A DNA stretch of 64,000 nucleotides from Marinobacter salexigens (GCF_018860765.1 NZ_JAHKPV010000017.1:1-64000); one strand, 5' to 3'. Shown: positions 10,288 through 18,741, counted from the stretch's first letter. The notes: generated by a model from the letters alone, not told the origin. Numbers and translations are program-made.

Positions 10288-10367
10288 TTGGGACGACGAG
10301 TTGGGTGACAGTTATAGCCAGTGCGTCTTTCACGGACAGTGACTTCAATTAACTACAAGGGAAAAGC

Positions 10368-11102
10368 ATGCACGAACCTCGCATTAAAGAGTCCTGGGGT
10401 AAAAGCTTATGTAGACGTACCGTCAGGGTTTGCGAATCTTGGTTCGTGAAGCATATCGCTCGACCGATCCTGTTTCTCTTTCCGCCCATACTGGTGACGA
10501 CGCTGGCCGTTAGACAGGGGCTACACGCAGACGTGGTCGAGTTTGCTGGTGAATCAGTCGGCAACTTTCTTAACAGCTCAGCCTTAATAATCATTGTCGG
10601 AACCTATGTCTATGTAGTACTCATGAAAGCGGCTTATGCTGCTATCCGGTCATACGCCAAACCTGCACGGCAGCTAGAAACCGGAGATCTTTTCGCTTTA
10701 CTGAAGGCTATTGATATTGTTGTCGGTGATAAAACCAAAAGGTTTAATTCTGAAGCGAAATTGAGAATGAAGGCAGCTGATGTGTGCGGCAGGAAAACAT
10801 TTCTGCAGATTACCCGGCCAGATCAGCAAATACCGCTGCTTATCGCGGGGATCAGAAGCGTATTCGAGTTCATGGGCTCGAAAAATACAGCATTTAGGGT
10901 AGGGCTTATCAAAATTGAAAATGATAAACCCGTAGATTGGTACTCCTTCGATCCAGCATCCTCGCCTCCTCGTACACCTGCAGCAGACCTTAAGGCCCCG
11001 ACGAGCACAGTGTCACGTTGTATTAAAGCTCGCTCAATAGTAGTTGTGGAGAACATCGGTAAAGAGTTAGCGAAAAAGACAAAGGGGGTGGTCTCCAACT
11101 CT
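10368..11102 (+). pseudogene. Membrane protein of unknown family, 5' part, split by IS30
   Basis: About 245 residues are native before the frame runs into the IS30 end and stops at 11156. Two hydrophobic segments (about residues 27-47 and 64-90) suggest two membrane helices, followed by a soluble domain of alternating strands and helices. The soluble part resembles a small-molecule sensor fold such as GAF, but I cannot assign a family. The missing end of that domain is found beyond the IS at 12176-12451. Position directly after the helicase/methylase/nuclease operon, same strand, suggests an accessory defence gene; this is inference. The gene must be inactive unless the truncated protein works. 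Confidence 0.6.
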
Positions 11103-12175
11103 AAGTGCAACACCCAGTTTAATGAATGCCTGACGGCGCGTCTTGGGTACGTTTAACCAGATCCATAAACACTTCCAATGGCGCTTTGAAGCCTAACCGC
11201 TTCCGAGGCCGTGTATTAAGCTGGAAGGCAAAGGCGTCAAGCTCCTCCTGACTGAACACCGACAGGTCGGTTCCCTTGGGCATGTATTGCCGCAACAAGC
11301 CATTGGTGTTCTCGTTGATGGCTCGTTGCCAAGGGCTATGCGGATCTGCAAAGTAGATCGCCGTACCCGTCTTTTGGGTGATCTCAGCATGGCGCACAAG
11401 CTCTCGACCCTGATCGTAAGTGAAGGTCTGGCGCATTTCCAAAGGTACCCGATTCAGTGCCGCGCTAAACCCCTGAACGGCCGCCGTGGCGGTGGCTCCG
11501 TCCATTTTGGCCAGAAACACCAGGCCACTAACACGCTCCACCAAGGTTCCAACAGCTGAGCGATTGAAGGCGCCTTTGATCAAGTCGCCTTCCCAATGCC
11601 CAGGCAGCAATCGCTCTTCGACTTCCGGAGGTCGCAGATGAATACTGACCAGATCCGGGATTTGCTGGCGACGATCAACCCCACCAGCCCGAGGGCGACG
11701 TTTGGTGTGACCCTGCCGCAGGCAGGTAATCAGCTCTTTGCGTAGTTCACCGTGAGGTTGAGCATAAATGGTTTTGTACACAGTCTCGTGTGAGACTTGA
11801 AACTCGGGATGATTAGGAAACATAGCCTTCAGTGTGCCGCTGATTTGCTGAGGAGACCACTTGTTTCTCAGCATGTCGACGACCACCCCATGCAAGTCGG
11901 TGCCCTCAACCAATTTGCGCCGTGGCCGACACCGTAAGCGGGCTGAACGCGCTGCAAGTACCGCAGCTTCAGCGTCGTAAGGCTGACCTTTTACTGTGCG
12001 TCGACGCAGTTCTCGAGTCAGGGTGCTGGGTGAACGGTTCAGCTCTCGGGCAATAGCGCGAAGGCTATGACCCTGACGCTTCAAAAACATGAGTGTCACG
12101 CGATCAGTGGCACTGAGATGATGATAGTGTTTTTCCATGGCAACACGATACTCGATTAGAGGGTGTTGCACTTAG
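11101..12175. mobile_element. IS30-family insertion sequence, complete
   Basis: A perfect 15-bp inverted repeat bounds the element: CTAAGTGCAACACCC at 11101-11115 and its reverse complement at 12161-12175. If the repeat is read as AGTGCAACACCC, a TA dinucleotide flanks both ends, compatible with a short target duplication. The length of about 1.07 kb and the single transposase fit IS30. It lies inside the coding sequence of the membrane protein that starts at 10368. Confidence 0.9.
11119..12138 (-). CDS. IS30 family transposase
   Basis: About 339 residues from the ATG at 12138; the frame is open further up to a GTG inside the inverted repeat, but the MEKHYHHLS start is the natural one. It carries the N-terminal IS30 helix-turn-helix (LRAIARELNRSPSTLTREL) and a DDE catalytic domain: GHWEGDLIKG gives the first D, TYDQGREL the second, and NENTNGLLRQYMPKGTD the E with the family's diagnostic tail. 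No frameshift is seen, so the element may be mobile. It would bind its own terminal repeats and perform cut-and-paste or circle-mediated transposition. Confidence 0.93.
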   Translation of the reverse strand: MEKHYHHLSATDRVTLMFLKRQGHSLRAIARELNRSPSTLTRELRRRTVKGQPYDAEAAVLAARSARLRCRPRRKLVEGTDLHGVVVDMLRNKWSPQQISGTLKAMFPNHPEFQVSHETVYKTIYAQPHGELRKELITCLRQGHTKRRPRAGGVDRRQQIPDLVSIHLRPPEVEERLLPGHWEGDLIKGAFNRSAVGTLVERVSGLVFLAKMDGATATAAVQGFSAALNRVPLEMRQTFTYDQGRELVRHAEITQKTGTAIYFADPHSPWQRAINENTNGLLRQYMPKGTDLSVFSQEELDAFAFQLNTRPRKRLGFKAPLEVFMDLVKRTQDAPSGIH

Positions 12176-12451
12176 TTATTGAGACCGCGGGGTGAGCGTC
12201 GCTTTATGAGAGGTAATGTCCAAAATGGGGAGGAAGGAGCTCAACTATGTTACCCAGTCATCCATCCTGCAACTAATAAAATTGAGTACGTGATTACAAT
12301 TGCCGGCAATAGGTCTCTATGCCTTGTGGAGAAACATTCAGAGCTTTATGCGTGGGTTATTGAGCATTTCTCGGTGCGTATCACATTGGAGCATAGCCTC
12401 CTAATTCTTAGGGAGAGAGCACGTGAGTCAGAAGAACGATCAGCAGCCTAA
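12176..12451 (+). pseudogene. 3' part of the membrane protein split by IS30
   Basis: The open frame after the IS reads into a segment with VQNGEEGAQLCYPVIHP, then a strand-rich stretch and a helical end (EHSLLILRERARE). It continues the sensor-like domain interrupted at 11102. Simple excision with a 2-bp duplication leaves the two halves one base out of frame, so the duplication may be different or a further indel has occurred. Its end overlaps the start of the next small gene by 29 bp, which supports a natural two-gene cassette before the insertion. Confidence 0.55.
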
Positions 12452-12587
12452 AAAAGTTGTGATTAAGTTCAGTGTTGATTGCTCATCCAGCGAAGCAGCG
12501 AAGCAATTACGACGGTCTGAATTTGAAGAGTCTGTAAAAAAAGATTCCGATATGTACGGGAAAAAGAAAAATAATAGCGATTCATAA
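12423..12587 (+). CDS. Small charged protein, partner of the split membrane protein
   Basis: A 54-residue frame starts with GTG at 12423, preceded by AGGGAGAG at about 12411-12418, and stops with TAA at 12585-12587. It is highly charged: it begins SQKNDQQPKKVVIKFSVD, then has a likely helix (SSSEAAKQLRRSEFEESV) and a lysine-rich tail. No family is recognised. It overlaps the 3' end of the interrupted membrane-protein gene by 29 bp, the usual sign of translational coupling. The good Shine-Dalgarno sequence argues it is a real gene. Confidence 0.5.
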   Translation: MSQKNDQQPKKVVIKFSVDCSSSEAAKQLRRSEFEESVKKDSDMYGKKKNNSDS

Positions 12588-12675
12588 TAGATTTTGTCAG
12601 GCTAAATTCGCCCAGTGTGAGAGGGTGAATATGGCGAGTCGCCGGCAAGTTAACGCTACAGCAACGGTTTTTTGC

Positions 12676-12699
12676 GCCATCTCACAGCTAAGAGATGGC
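12676..12699. other. Hairpin next to the IS3 remnant
   Basis: GCCATCTC (12676-12683) and GAGATGGC (12692-12699) form an 8-bp perfect stem with an 8-base loop. No T-run follows on either strand in the right position, so a terminator function is doubtful. It may be part of the old IS end. Confidence 0.35.
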
Positions 12700-12700
12700 T

Positions 12701-12967
12701 TTACCACATTCCCTCAAGGGCTTTTTTGCGCAACTCAGGCTTGAGCCGTTTTTAGGCGCACACCTTCTTCAGTCGCCGGTTTTGATCTTCTAGCTCTTTC
12801 ATGCGTTTGATCATGGAGGTATCCATGCCTTCAAATATGGCTTGCCACTTATAAAAATTGTCAATGTTCATTCCGTGCTCTCGACAGAGTTCCGGCACCG
12901 GTATACCGCTCTCGGCTTGTTTCAAAATTGCCATAATCTGGTTGTCTGGAAAACGTGACTTCTTCAT
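12701..12967 (-). pseudogene. IS3-family OrfA remnant with a premature stop
   Basis: Reading down from ATG 12967, the protein begins MKKSRFPDNQIMAILKQAE and continues with PVPELCREHGMNIDNFYKW, the typical IS3/IS407-type OrfA helix-turn-helix. After ...NRRLKKVCA a TAA stop replaces the expected codon, yet the frame then continues with KRLKPELRKKALEGMW as in intact OrfA proteins. No OrfB follows. The copy is therefore dead, and a recent point mutation could explain the stop. Confidence 0.75.
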
Positions 12968-13327
12968 GCAGAATCTCCCTGCGGGTAGCTTACGAAAAAT
13001 TCTACTTTTGATCGCCGCTGTTTTTCGGGGGAATTACACCGGTAGACAAGTTATTTTGATGTATCTGATTCATTGGCAAGATAGGGGCTCGATGCTCATC
13101 TGACTGACACAGCGGCCACGTTTTTCCGTCACCGTTAGGTAGGTACGACTATCAATTTTGTACCGGTTTGGCTGAGGGTAGGTTCATGATCCCGTGCTTC
13201 GGGTGAGCCGCATAAGCGTAGCGAGACTAATAGCTTTGAGCATTTGAAGTGATCAACGGTAGAGCACCTTGCAGACTCAAGCGGCGGGTGTAGTTTTGAT
13301 AGCAAATCATGAACAAAAGGCGGGAAA
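12968..13327. other. Non-coding stretch between IS3 remnant and hypothetical gene
   Basis: I see no convincing coding sequence in these 360 bases. A frame on the plus strand overlapping the IS3 remnant (12858-13103) is its antisense shadow. The sequence before 13328 contains AAAAGGCGGGAAA, usable as a ribosome-binding site for the next gene. Nothing else recognisable. Confidence 0.4.
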
Positions 13328-13672
13328 ATGGATCGGTTAATTTATATGATTTTGGGAGCTGGGATCGGTCTCATGATCAGTCCTTTAGCCGCTTTTGTCG
13401 GGGCTGTTGTAGGTATACTGTCCAAGGACTTGTGCAGTGTTCAAACAGCGGTAGAGTTGTTGCCGACCAACTCCGACATGGAACTCGATGAAGATGAAGA
13501 GTGGTTGCTGACCAATCCTTCCAGTCCATTATTAGACGATTCGTCGATGAGCATCTCAAATAGCTCATTGGATAATGACAATTTCGGCCTGGAGATTAAC
13601 CCAGCAAATGGCTTGCCGATGGTCGACCAAGCGATTGATGTTGCTGGAAACCCATACGGTATGGACAACTAA
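13328..13672 (+). CDS. Hypothetical protein with one N-terminal membrane segment
   Basis: 114 residues from ATG 13328, with GGCGGGAAA immediately upstream. The first 33 residues are a glycine-rich hydrophobic segment (MILGAGIGLMISPLAAFVGAVVG), either a membrane anchor or a signal peptide. The remainder is acidic and serine/asparagine-rich (a DEDEEW stretch and many S, N and D), probably disordered. No family is recognised. It lies between an IS remnant and a gene fragment in a decayed region, so it may itself be a leftover. Confidence 0.45.
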   Translation: MDRLIYMILGAGIGLMISPLAAFVGAVVGILSKDLCSVQTAVELLPTNSDMELDEDEEWLLTNPSSPLLDDSSMSISNSSLDNDNFGLEINPANGLPMVDQAIDVAGNPYGMDN

Positions 13673-13725
13673 CTAGAGCGTAGAGAAGTGTACGTGCGAT
13701 TTCCGTCACCAGAATTGTGACATAA

Positions 13726-14394
13726 ATGGGAGGCTGTTGTAGGTTGCGGGTAGCGGTAGCCGATTACACAGCGTTAGGAGCCTCACTTAACCATGGTCGC
13801 ACAGTATCGTATGGCTCGATTACGATCGCCTCGGTCGGTCCAAAAAAAGGGAAGGCAGAGGAATCGTTCGGGCAACATTTTGAGAAATCTGATGTGATCT
13901 TGGCGAGTTCCGGAATGTGTGATCAAGGCCCGTCGTCTGAGTACTTGCAAATGCTCCGGGATGATCCGAGAAATACAATTATCTTGACGGGCTTTCAGTC
14001 CAAGAGTTCTGCTGGGCGGGCTCTCTTGGAAGGCTCTGAGCAAGGTGCGGAAGTTGTCGATTTATCGTCTCATTATTCGGGGCATGGTGATCAGCAAAAA
14101 CTTTTGGACAATATTTTCGAACTTGTTGGCTATAAGGGCAGGCAGGGGGGGACAACTGTTTTCATCAATCACGGAGAGCCTGGTAGCAAAGAGACGTTCA
14201 GAGCAAAGATCATGGAGCGAAACAAGAAAAAAGAAAAAAGACCAGGGCAGAGGAAAGTTGCCAAGGCTCTGATTGCTAATGATGATTGGTTTGATCTTGA
14301 AGCAGGCGATTATGCGCAAGACACCCGGTCTCTGACCAAGCAGGAACTACAAGAGGAAATTGAGCGATTGCAGAAACTGCTTCAAACCGCGTAG
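13726..14394 (+). pseudogene. C-terminal fragment of a beta-CASP metallo-beta-lactamase RNase
   Basis: From about residue 35 the product matches the C-terminal half of the beta-CASP/RMMBL family of RNA-processing nucleases (CPSF-73/YSH1-like): VILASSGMCDQGPS, then ILTGFQSKSSAGRALLEG, HYSGHGDQQKLL (motif C, usually SGHAD), and TVFINHGEPGSKE. The N-terminal metallo-beta-lactamase core with the HxHxDH zinc site is absent; the first 34 residues look unrelated. The family normally has about 450 residues or more. The fragment ends with a charged helix. It cannot be catalytic and is probably the residue of a recombination event. Confidence 0.75.
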
Positions 14395-14498
14395 CGGAAA
14401 ATAGCATTGGCATGATGCCGAAATACCCTCCCTCTGGTGCCGATTGTAGCCCTGTCTGACGAAGCCTTGAGCGATATTAAGTAAACGTCCTATTTCGT

Positions 14499-14659
14499 GT
14501 GAACCGCTGGTGTACCTGTGGGTTCACTGGTGCAAAAAGTAGGTCATTCGGATGAATTGATCAGTGTACCGTGAGTGAACCTGTAGGTTCACAGCATTAC
14601 TCATGATGAGCGCAGTTGATGAGCAGGATACCGCCAGTGAACCCACAGGTTCACTGGCG
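14499..14659. repeat. Cluster of three TGAACC/GGTTCA inverted repeats
   Basis: Three related palindromic units lie within 160 bp. The first pairs GTGAACC (14499-14505) with GGTTCAC (14520-14526). The second is GTGAACC-TGTA-GGTTCAC (14575-14592). The third has perfect 12-bp arms, CGCCAGTGAACC (14632-14643) and GGTTCACTGGCG (14648-14659), around CACA. The sequence CCAGTGAACCCACAGGT occurs in the third unit and, inverted, in the first. They could be binding sites for a dimeric regulator or recombination-accessory sites. They lie between a gene fragment and the recombinase at 15509. Confidence 0.7.
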
Positions 14660-15508
14660 TACCTAGCCTGGCCTTATTTGGTTGAGCTCGAAAAAAAGCA
14701 GCGGCAACCCGCCATTTTCAGGACTTGCGAAGTTGCTCCAGTTATCTCAGAATCATGTCAGACGTCTGTCCGCGACGCATAGCGGAATAGAGCTAGCTGG
14801 GCCTCGAACAGCTGCGGCCATGCCATCGAACTAGATGGTAAGCCGCCTGCCAATCGGCAGTACCGCAAAAACTCACACCATTGAGTCACTTCAGACCGCT
14901 GTATCGGACCTCCCGGTTTCAGCCTCTCAGTAGGGATTTGATGATCCCCCGGAGAGTTTCCGTTCAGTTTTTTTGCCACATGCATGCGTTTTGTCGCAAT
15001 GCTGTTGCAAACCAGCCTCGACGTTTATTTTTAGACTCGACTTGCCCGTGCGTGGAATAGTTCTGGCTGATTTACAAGGCCACCACTAGGGCATTGTCAC
15101 TTGTTCTACTATTTTTTAAAAAATCATTTTACACAGAGACAGGTTAGAACGATGTAATGCTAGGCCGCGCTACGCGCGGGATTAGCCGCCAACTTCGGTG
15201 GACGAAACTGGACGAAAACGTGGCTTCAGGCCAAATTTTCTCAATTTTAACCACCCTTTCTATTGCTCGAGCCGCGCCATCTGGAGCGCGGGGCTCAATG
15301 CCTACGCCGGGGCTGTATCACCCAATGTCCTATTGCGACAGGGTCGGTATCGCGCGCGACTTACCTCGCCACAGCACTCGATCCCGCAATGGAAAGCACC
15401 TCTTACCAGAATTCCGGCCTGACGCACCGGCACTGAAAGCGTCTTCTCTCAGAGGGTTTGCGTGCACCTGAAGCACAGCGCATCACTTAACAGCCAGGGA
15501 AAACAGTT
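14660..15508. other. Long non-coding stretch upstream of the recombinase
   Basis: About 850 bases without a convincing gene. Two frames (75 residues minus at 14758-14985, 104 residues plus at 15157-15471) have no recognisable features or clear start signals. An AT-rich block around 15105-15130 is followed by a compact hairpin CCGCGC-TAC-GCGCGG at 15165-15179. This may be the recombinase promoter region or a recombination site; nothing firm can be said. Confidence 0.4.
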
Positions 15509-16435
15509 ATGAGAGGAAATAATCTTGGTTTAAAAACTCGTGACATGGCCAAAGCCGGTCGCTTTGCCATGAATCGGGAGGTGGCCGACGGCAATGCCAG
15601 TTTTTCGACGGCAGCCACCATTGGGGATCGATTCAATCTCTTTTCGAAGTTTGCTAAAGACAGGGGGCTGAGAAGACTTGAGGAAATTACAGTTAATCTT
15701 GTCACTGATTATGGCCAGGCGCTGGCTCGGCAGGTCGAGACAGGTGATCTGTCTGCAGCTTACGCCCAGAACCTAGTATCCGCGGTGAATACTGTTATGC
15801 AAGCGGCCACAAGAGGTAGTTGGGCATCTGTGAGTCCGACCAAGACGTGCAAAATACCTCAGCGGTGCCACGTGCGTGAAAACACCCCTGCATCGATAGA
15901 CCGTGGTCTGGTCGACATGGCAATGGCGGCCATGAGTGAACGAGGACGCGCGATCACGAGTCTGGCCCGAGACCTTGGTTTGCGATCTAAAGAAAGCAGC
16001 CTGATCGATGCAAAAGCCGCTTTTATGGAAGCGAAGAAAAGTGAAAAAGTCACGATCGTTCACGGCACCAAGGGTGGTCGAAAACGGGAAGTGCCGATCA
16101 ATAACGAACAACAGTTGGCGTCACTGGAGCATGCCTCTCACATTCAAGGTGAGGCTCGCTCTTTAGTGCCAGAAAATCAAACTTGGTCCCAGTTTTGTGA
16201 GGGAGACTTGAGAGATATTCGGGAGATTCTCCAGGCCCACGGGATGACGGGGTTACACGACCTTCGAGCTGGGTACGCATGCGATCTCTACGAGAATATT
16301 ACCGGTGAACTACCGCCGCTTAGTGGCGGCAAGGCATCGAAAGCGGTCGACATGGCTGCACGAAAAGTGATTGCAGTCGAACTGGGACACGGTAGAACTG
16401 ACGTTCTGAGTTCCTATATTGGAGGAAGGCCATGA
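15509..16435 (+). CDS. Tyrosine recombinase (integrase domain-containing protein)
   Basis: 308 residues from ATG 15509 behind CAGGGAAAA. The N-terminal part is a SAM-like core-binding domain (roughly residues 20-110). The catalytic part has the tyrosine-recombinase residues: R in LGLRSKES, HxxR in LHDLRAGYACDLY, H in ELGHGRTDV and the terminal tyrosine in SSYIGG. It resembles the Phage_int_SAM_2/Integrase_1 group found in integrative elements of marine gammaproteobacteria. It would carry out site-specific strand exchange, but no matching att sites are seen next to it. The stop overlaps the start of a small downstream gene by 4 bp (ATGA), showing translational coupling. Confidence 0.85.
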   Translation: MRGNNLGLKTRDMAKAGRFAMNREVADGNASFSTAATIGDRFNLFSKFAKDRGLRRLEEITVNLVTDYGQALARQVETGDLSAAYAQNLVSAVNTVMQAATRGSWASVSPTKTCKIPQRCHVRENTPASIDRGLVDMAMAAMSERGRAITSLARDLGLRSKESSLIDAKAAFMEAKKSEKVTIVHGTKGGRKREVPINNEQQLASLEHASHIQGEARSLVPENQTWSQFCEGDLRDIREILQAHGMTGLHDLRAGYACDLYENITGELPPLSGGKASKAVDMAARKVIAVELGHGRTDVLSSYIGGRP

Positions 16436-16701
16436 ATCAAGAACTGTTTTATAAGCTGCACCAGCATGCCCGTCGAGGAGGGAAAGTTGCCCGGAAACGA
16501 CAGCTCCAGCGTGTAGACCGGTTAATTAAGTGGTGCGGCAGGGCGCCAGAACAAATTGGCCGAAGGCAGATCCATGAGTTTTATAGGGCTCATGATTTCG
16601 CACCGACGACGGCCAGAGATTATGACAGCGCTATCCGACTTTTATGGGGAGTTATGGGAAGAGCCGGCGAGCCGCCCCGACCACCACAAACACATGAGTA
16701 G
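16432..16701 (+). CDS. Small integrase-associated protein with SAM-like core-binding fold
   Basis: 89 residues, ATG 16432 overlapping the recombinase stop. After a basic N-terminus (RRGGKVARKRQLQR) it contains a helical segment in the style of the N-terminal core-binding domain of tyrosine recombinases: RVDRLIKWCG, then GRRQIHEFYRAHD and ATARDY-type SAIRLLWG. It has no catalytic residues. I infer a DNA-binding partner or directionality factor for the recombinase; no family name is certain. Confidence 0.65.
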   Translation: MNQELFYKLHQHARRGGKVARKRQLQRVDRLIKWCGRAPEQIGRRQIHEFYRAHDFAPTTARDYDSAIRLLWGVMGRAGEPPRPPQTHE

Positions 16702-16744
16702 TTCTTTGTCAGTTTGGAAGTGACCGGCTGGCAGATCGCGATTC

Positions 16745-16906
16745 ATGAGAAAAATAGAAGCTGCTTCCTCAATTGCGACACAGGGGCAAAATGGTAAATT
16801 TCAAACTGACTATTCCTCTCTCTCTGTGACACTCGCTCTGGTCATTTTTATGACCGCTTGCACTACTATCTACGAACCTCCCGTGGTTGCCGGCAAGCTG
16901 ATCTGA
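16745..16906 (+). CDS. Possible small lipoprotein
   Basis: A 53-residue frame from ATG 16745 to TGA 16904-16906. Residues from about 27 form a hydrophobic stretch ending FMTAC, a lipobox-like site, followed by TTIYEPPVVAGKLI. The N-terminal extension before the hydrophobic core is long for a signal peptide, so the start may be wrong or the gene may be a fragment. It precedes two other small secreted-type products, suggesting a decayed lipoprotein operon. Confidence 0.3.
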   Translation: MRKIEAASSIATQGQNGKFQTDYSSLSVTLALVIFMTACTTIYEPPVVAGKLI

Positions 16907-17033
16907 ACATCGGACGGAGAAGACTCTCGTCCGACGTGGACTCTTGCGCCGACTGCGATAAAGGATTCAGCAGACCAGGCTGTCCGTGTGGTTAGAATGA
17001 GTAACCGGCACAGCACGCAAACGGGCGCGCAAG

Positions 17034-17273
17034 ATGCTGCCATGGTTGATGCTCGCGGCCGGGTTGCTATTTATTGTAGCCAGCCAGGTTAAAGCCAAGG
17101 TCGAGCGGACTGAACGCGGAGCTAATTCGCAGAGTGGGGTTCAAGACCCAATGCAGGAGCTGAACTGGATTACGCACCTGCTTTCTGTTCACGCAGCTAT
17201 GCCCATGAATTCGCTTAATGTTGGAAGGTCCGATGAGATGGAGGATATGGGCCGGCTAGATGAGGACGAATGA
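17034..17273 (+). CDS. Hypothetical small secreted or membrane-anchored protein
   Basis: 79 residues beginning LPWLMLAAGLLFIVASQVKAKVE, a plausible signal peptide or anchor, followed by a polar acidic region ending EDMGRLDEDE. ATG 17034 is not preceded by a strong ribosome-binding site. Its end overlaps the next ATG by 4 bases, suggesting an operon with the LPP20-like gene. No family recognised. Confidence 0.4.
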   Translation: MLPWLMLAAGLLFIVASQVKAKVERTERGANSQSGVQDPMQELNWITHLLSVHAAMPMNSLNVGRSDEMEDMGRLDEDE

Positions 17274-17560
17274 TGAATAGAGGTTTTCTTCTCATGACAG
17301 TCAGTCTTCTATTTATGGCATCTGACTTGGCCTGTGCAAACGATATACCGATCCTGAAGACCGCTGAGCGTCCATTGTGGACCTTACAAACGCAAATTCG
17401 GGAACCTGGTGGTAGGCGATGGTGTTTGTGGGAATCGGGCAGGGAGGCTCGATCGCGCGGGCAAAGACCCGGGCACGAAGTGATGCCCAAGAACAGTTGC
17501 GATTGGCAGTCGGCGGTGTGGTGATTACTAGTCAGAAGCTTGTGGAATCGTCACAAACAG
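17270..17560 (+). pseudogene. LPP20-like protein, N-terminal part, frameshifted and cut
   Basis: The frame at 17270 encodes a signal peptide (MNRGFLLMTVSLLFMASDLACA) and about 25 mature residues including PLWTLQTQ. Near 17405-17425 the homology moves to the frame that starts at 17419, where VGIGQGGSIARAKTRARSDA followed by QLRLAVGGVVITSQKLVES has the pattern of the LPP20 outer-membrane protein domain. A single-base frameshift therefore separates signal peptide and domain. The LPP20-like sequence stops around base 17560, where BrxL sequence begins in frame. The original gene is broken twice. Confidence 0.6.
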
Positions 17561-18741
17561 ATAAAGACGGCATCCAGATAATGAAAGGTTACATGGCCTC
17601 GGGATCGTTTGCCCGTGGTCGGGAACAGATGGAGGCCAGTGCTTCCATGGTGTTTATCGGCAACATCAACCAGTCCGTTGAATCGCTGGTGAAAACCAGC
17701 CATCTACTGGCACAGTTCCCAGCTGCGATGGTTGATGCTGCCTTCTTTGATCGTTTTCACACCGATATCCCTGGTTGGGAAATCCCCAAGATGCGGCCGG
17801 AGTTTTTCACCAACCGCTATGGCCTGATCGTAGATTACCTGGCCGAGTTCTATCGGGAGATGCGTAAGCGCAGCTTTGCGGATGCGATAGACAGGCACTT
17901 CAAGTTTGGCAGTAATCTGAACCAGCGTGATGTGATTGCGGGACGCAAAACGGTATCAGGCCAGCTGAAGCTGCTGTACCCACAAGGGGAGTTTGATAAA
18001 GAAGCCGTGCGCCAGTGTTTGGAGTATGCGCTTGAGGTTCGTCACAGCGTTAAAGAACAGTTAAAGAAAATCGGCGGGATGGAATTCTACGATGTGCATT
18101 TCAGCTACATTGACAATGAAAGCTTGGAAGAACATTTCGTGACGGAGAAAGAGCAGGGCGGCGGCAAGCTGATTTCTGAAGGGCCAAGCAAGCCCGGTGT
18201 GGTGAATTTGGTAAGTGTGAGCGCCAAAGGTGTGCCGAGCCTCTATCGAATCGAACTACAGGTGACCAAGGGCACAGGTAAACTAGCCACTTCAGGTTTG
18301 TGGGGCCTGCCTCCCTTGCGAGAGCAGCTCAAAATGGCCTTTGATTATTTCAAAGCCAACATAACCAGAATCTCGGGTGCCTCACGCGTGTTAGAGCACG
18401 ATTTCCACCTTCACCTTGTGGATCTACAAAATGGTGGCCCCATCCAATCACTGGCACTACCCAGTATGGTCGCCTTTGCCTCTGGCATCATGGCTAGGCC
18501 AACACATGCACAATCTGTGGTGCTTGGGGATATGAGTCTAGGCGGCAGCGTAAACCCTGTTCAAAGCCTTGCTGAGTGCTTGCACGTAACGTTTGATGCA
18601 GGCGGCAAGCGTGTAGCGCTTCCGATTACCAGTGCCGCTGATATTCCTACTGTGCCAGGGGAACTGTTTACTAAATTACAGGCCAGTTTTTATGCGGATC
18701 CGGTAGATGCGGTGTTTAAGGAAGGTCTGATTAACGCCTGA
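17419..18741 (+). pseudogene. brxL: LPP20-BrxL chimera: C-terminal Lon-like half of the BREX protein BrxL
   Basis: Of 440 residues, about the first 48 are LPP20-like; from DKDGIQIMKGYM onward the product matches BrxL to its C-terminus. Recognisable BrxL segments include NINQSVESLVKTSHL, MADAAFFDR-type and PGWEIPKMRPEFFTN, NLNQRDVIAGRKTVSG and GGMEFYDVHFSYIDN. The Lon-protease-like end has VVLGDMSLGGSVNPVQSL with the serine in the place of the Lon nucleophile. BrxL proteins have about 680 residues; the N-terminal DNA-binding part and the AAA+ Walker A and B motifs are lost, the break lying just after Walker B. No other BREX gene is present. The fusion is in frame and could still be translated. 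Confidence 0.85.

Noticed and set aside
14499-14659. Possible CRISPR array
   Set aside because: Only three units, in mixed orientation with unequal spacing and different arm lengths; no constant repeats with unique spacers and no cas genes.
15157-15471. 104-residue ORF before the recombinase
   Set aside because: Composition and sequence look random, no start signal, and it overlaps a second similar frame.
17419-18741. Functional BREX system
   Set aside because: Only the C-terminal part of BrxL is present, without its ATPase motifs; BrxA, BrxB, BrxC, PglX and PglZ are not in the window.
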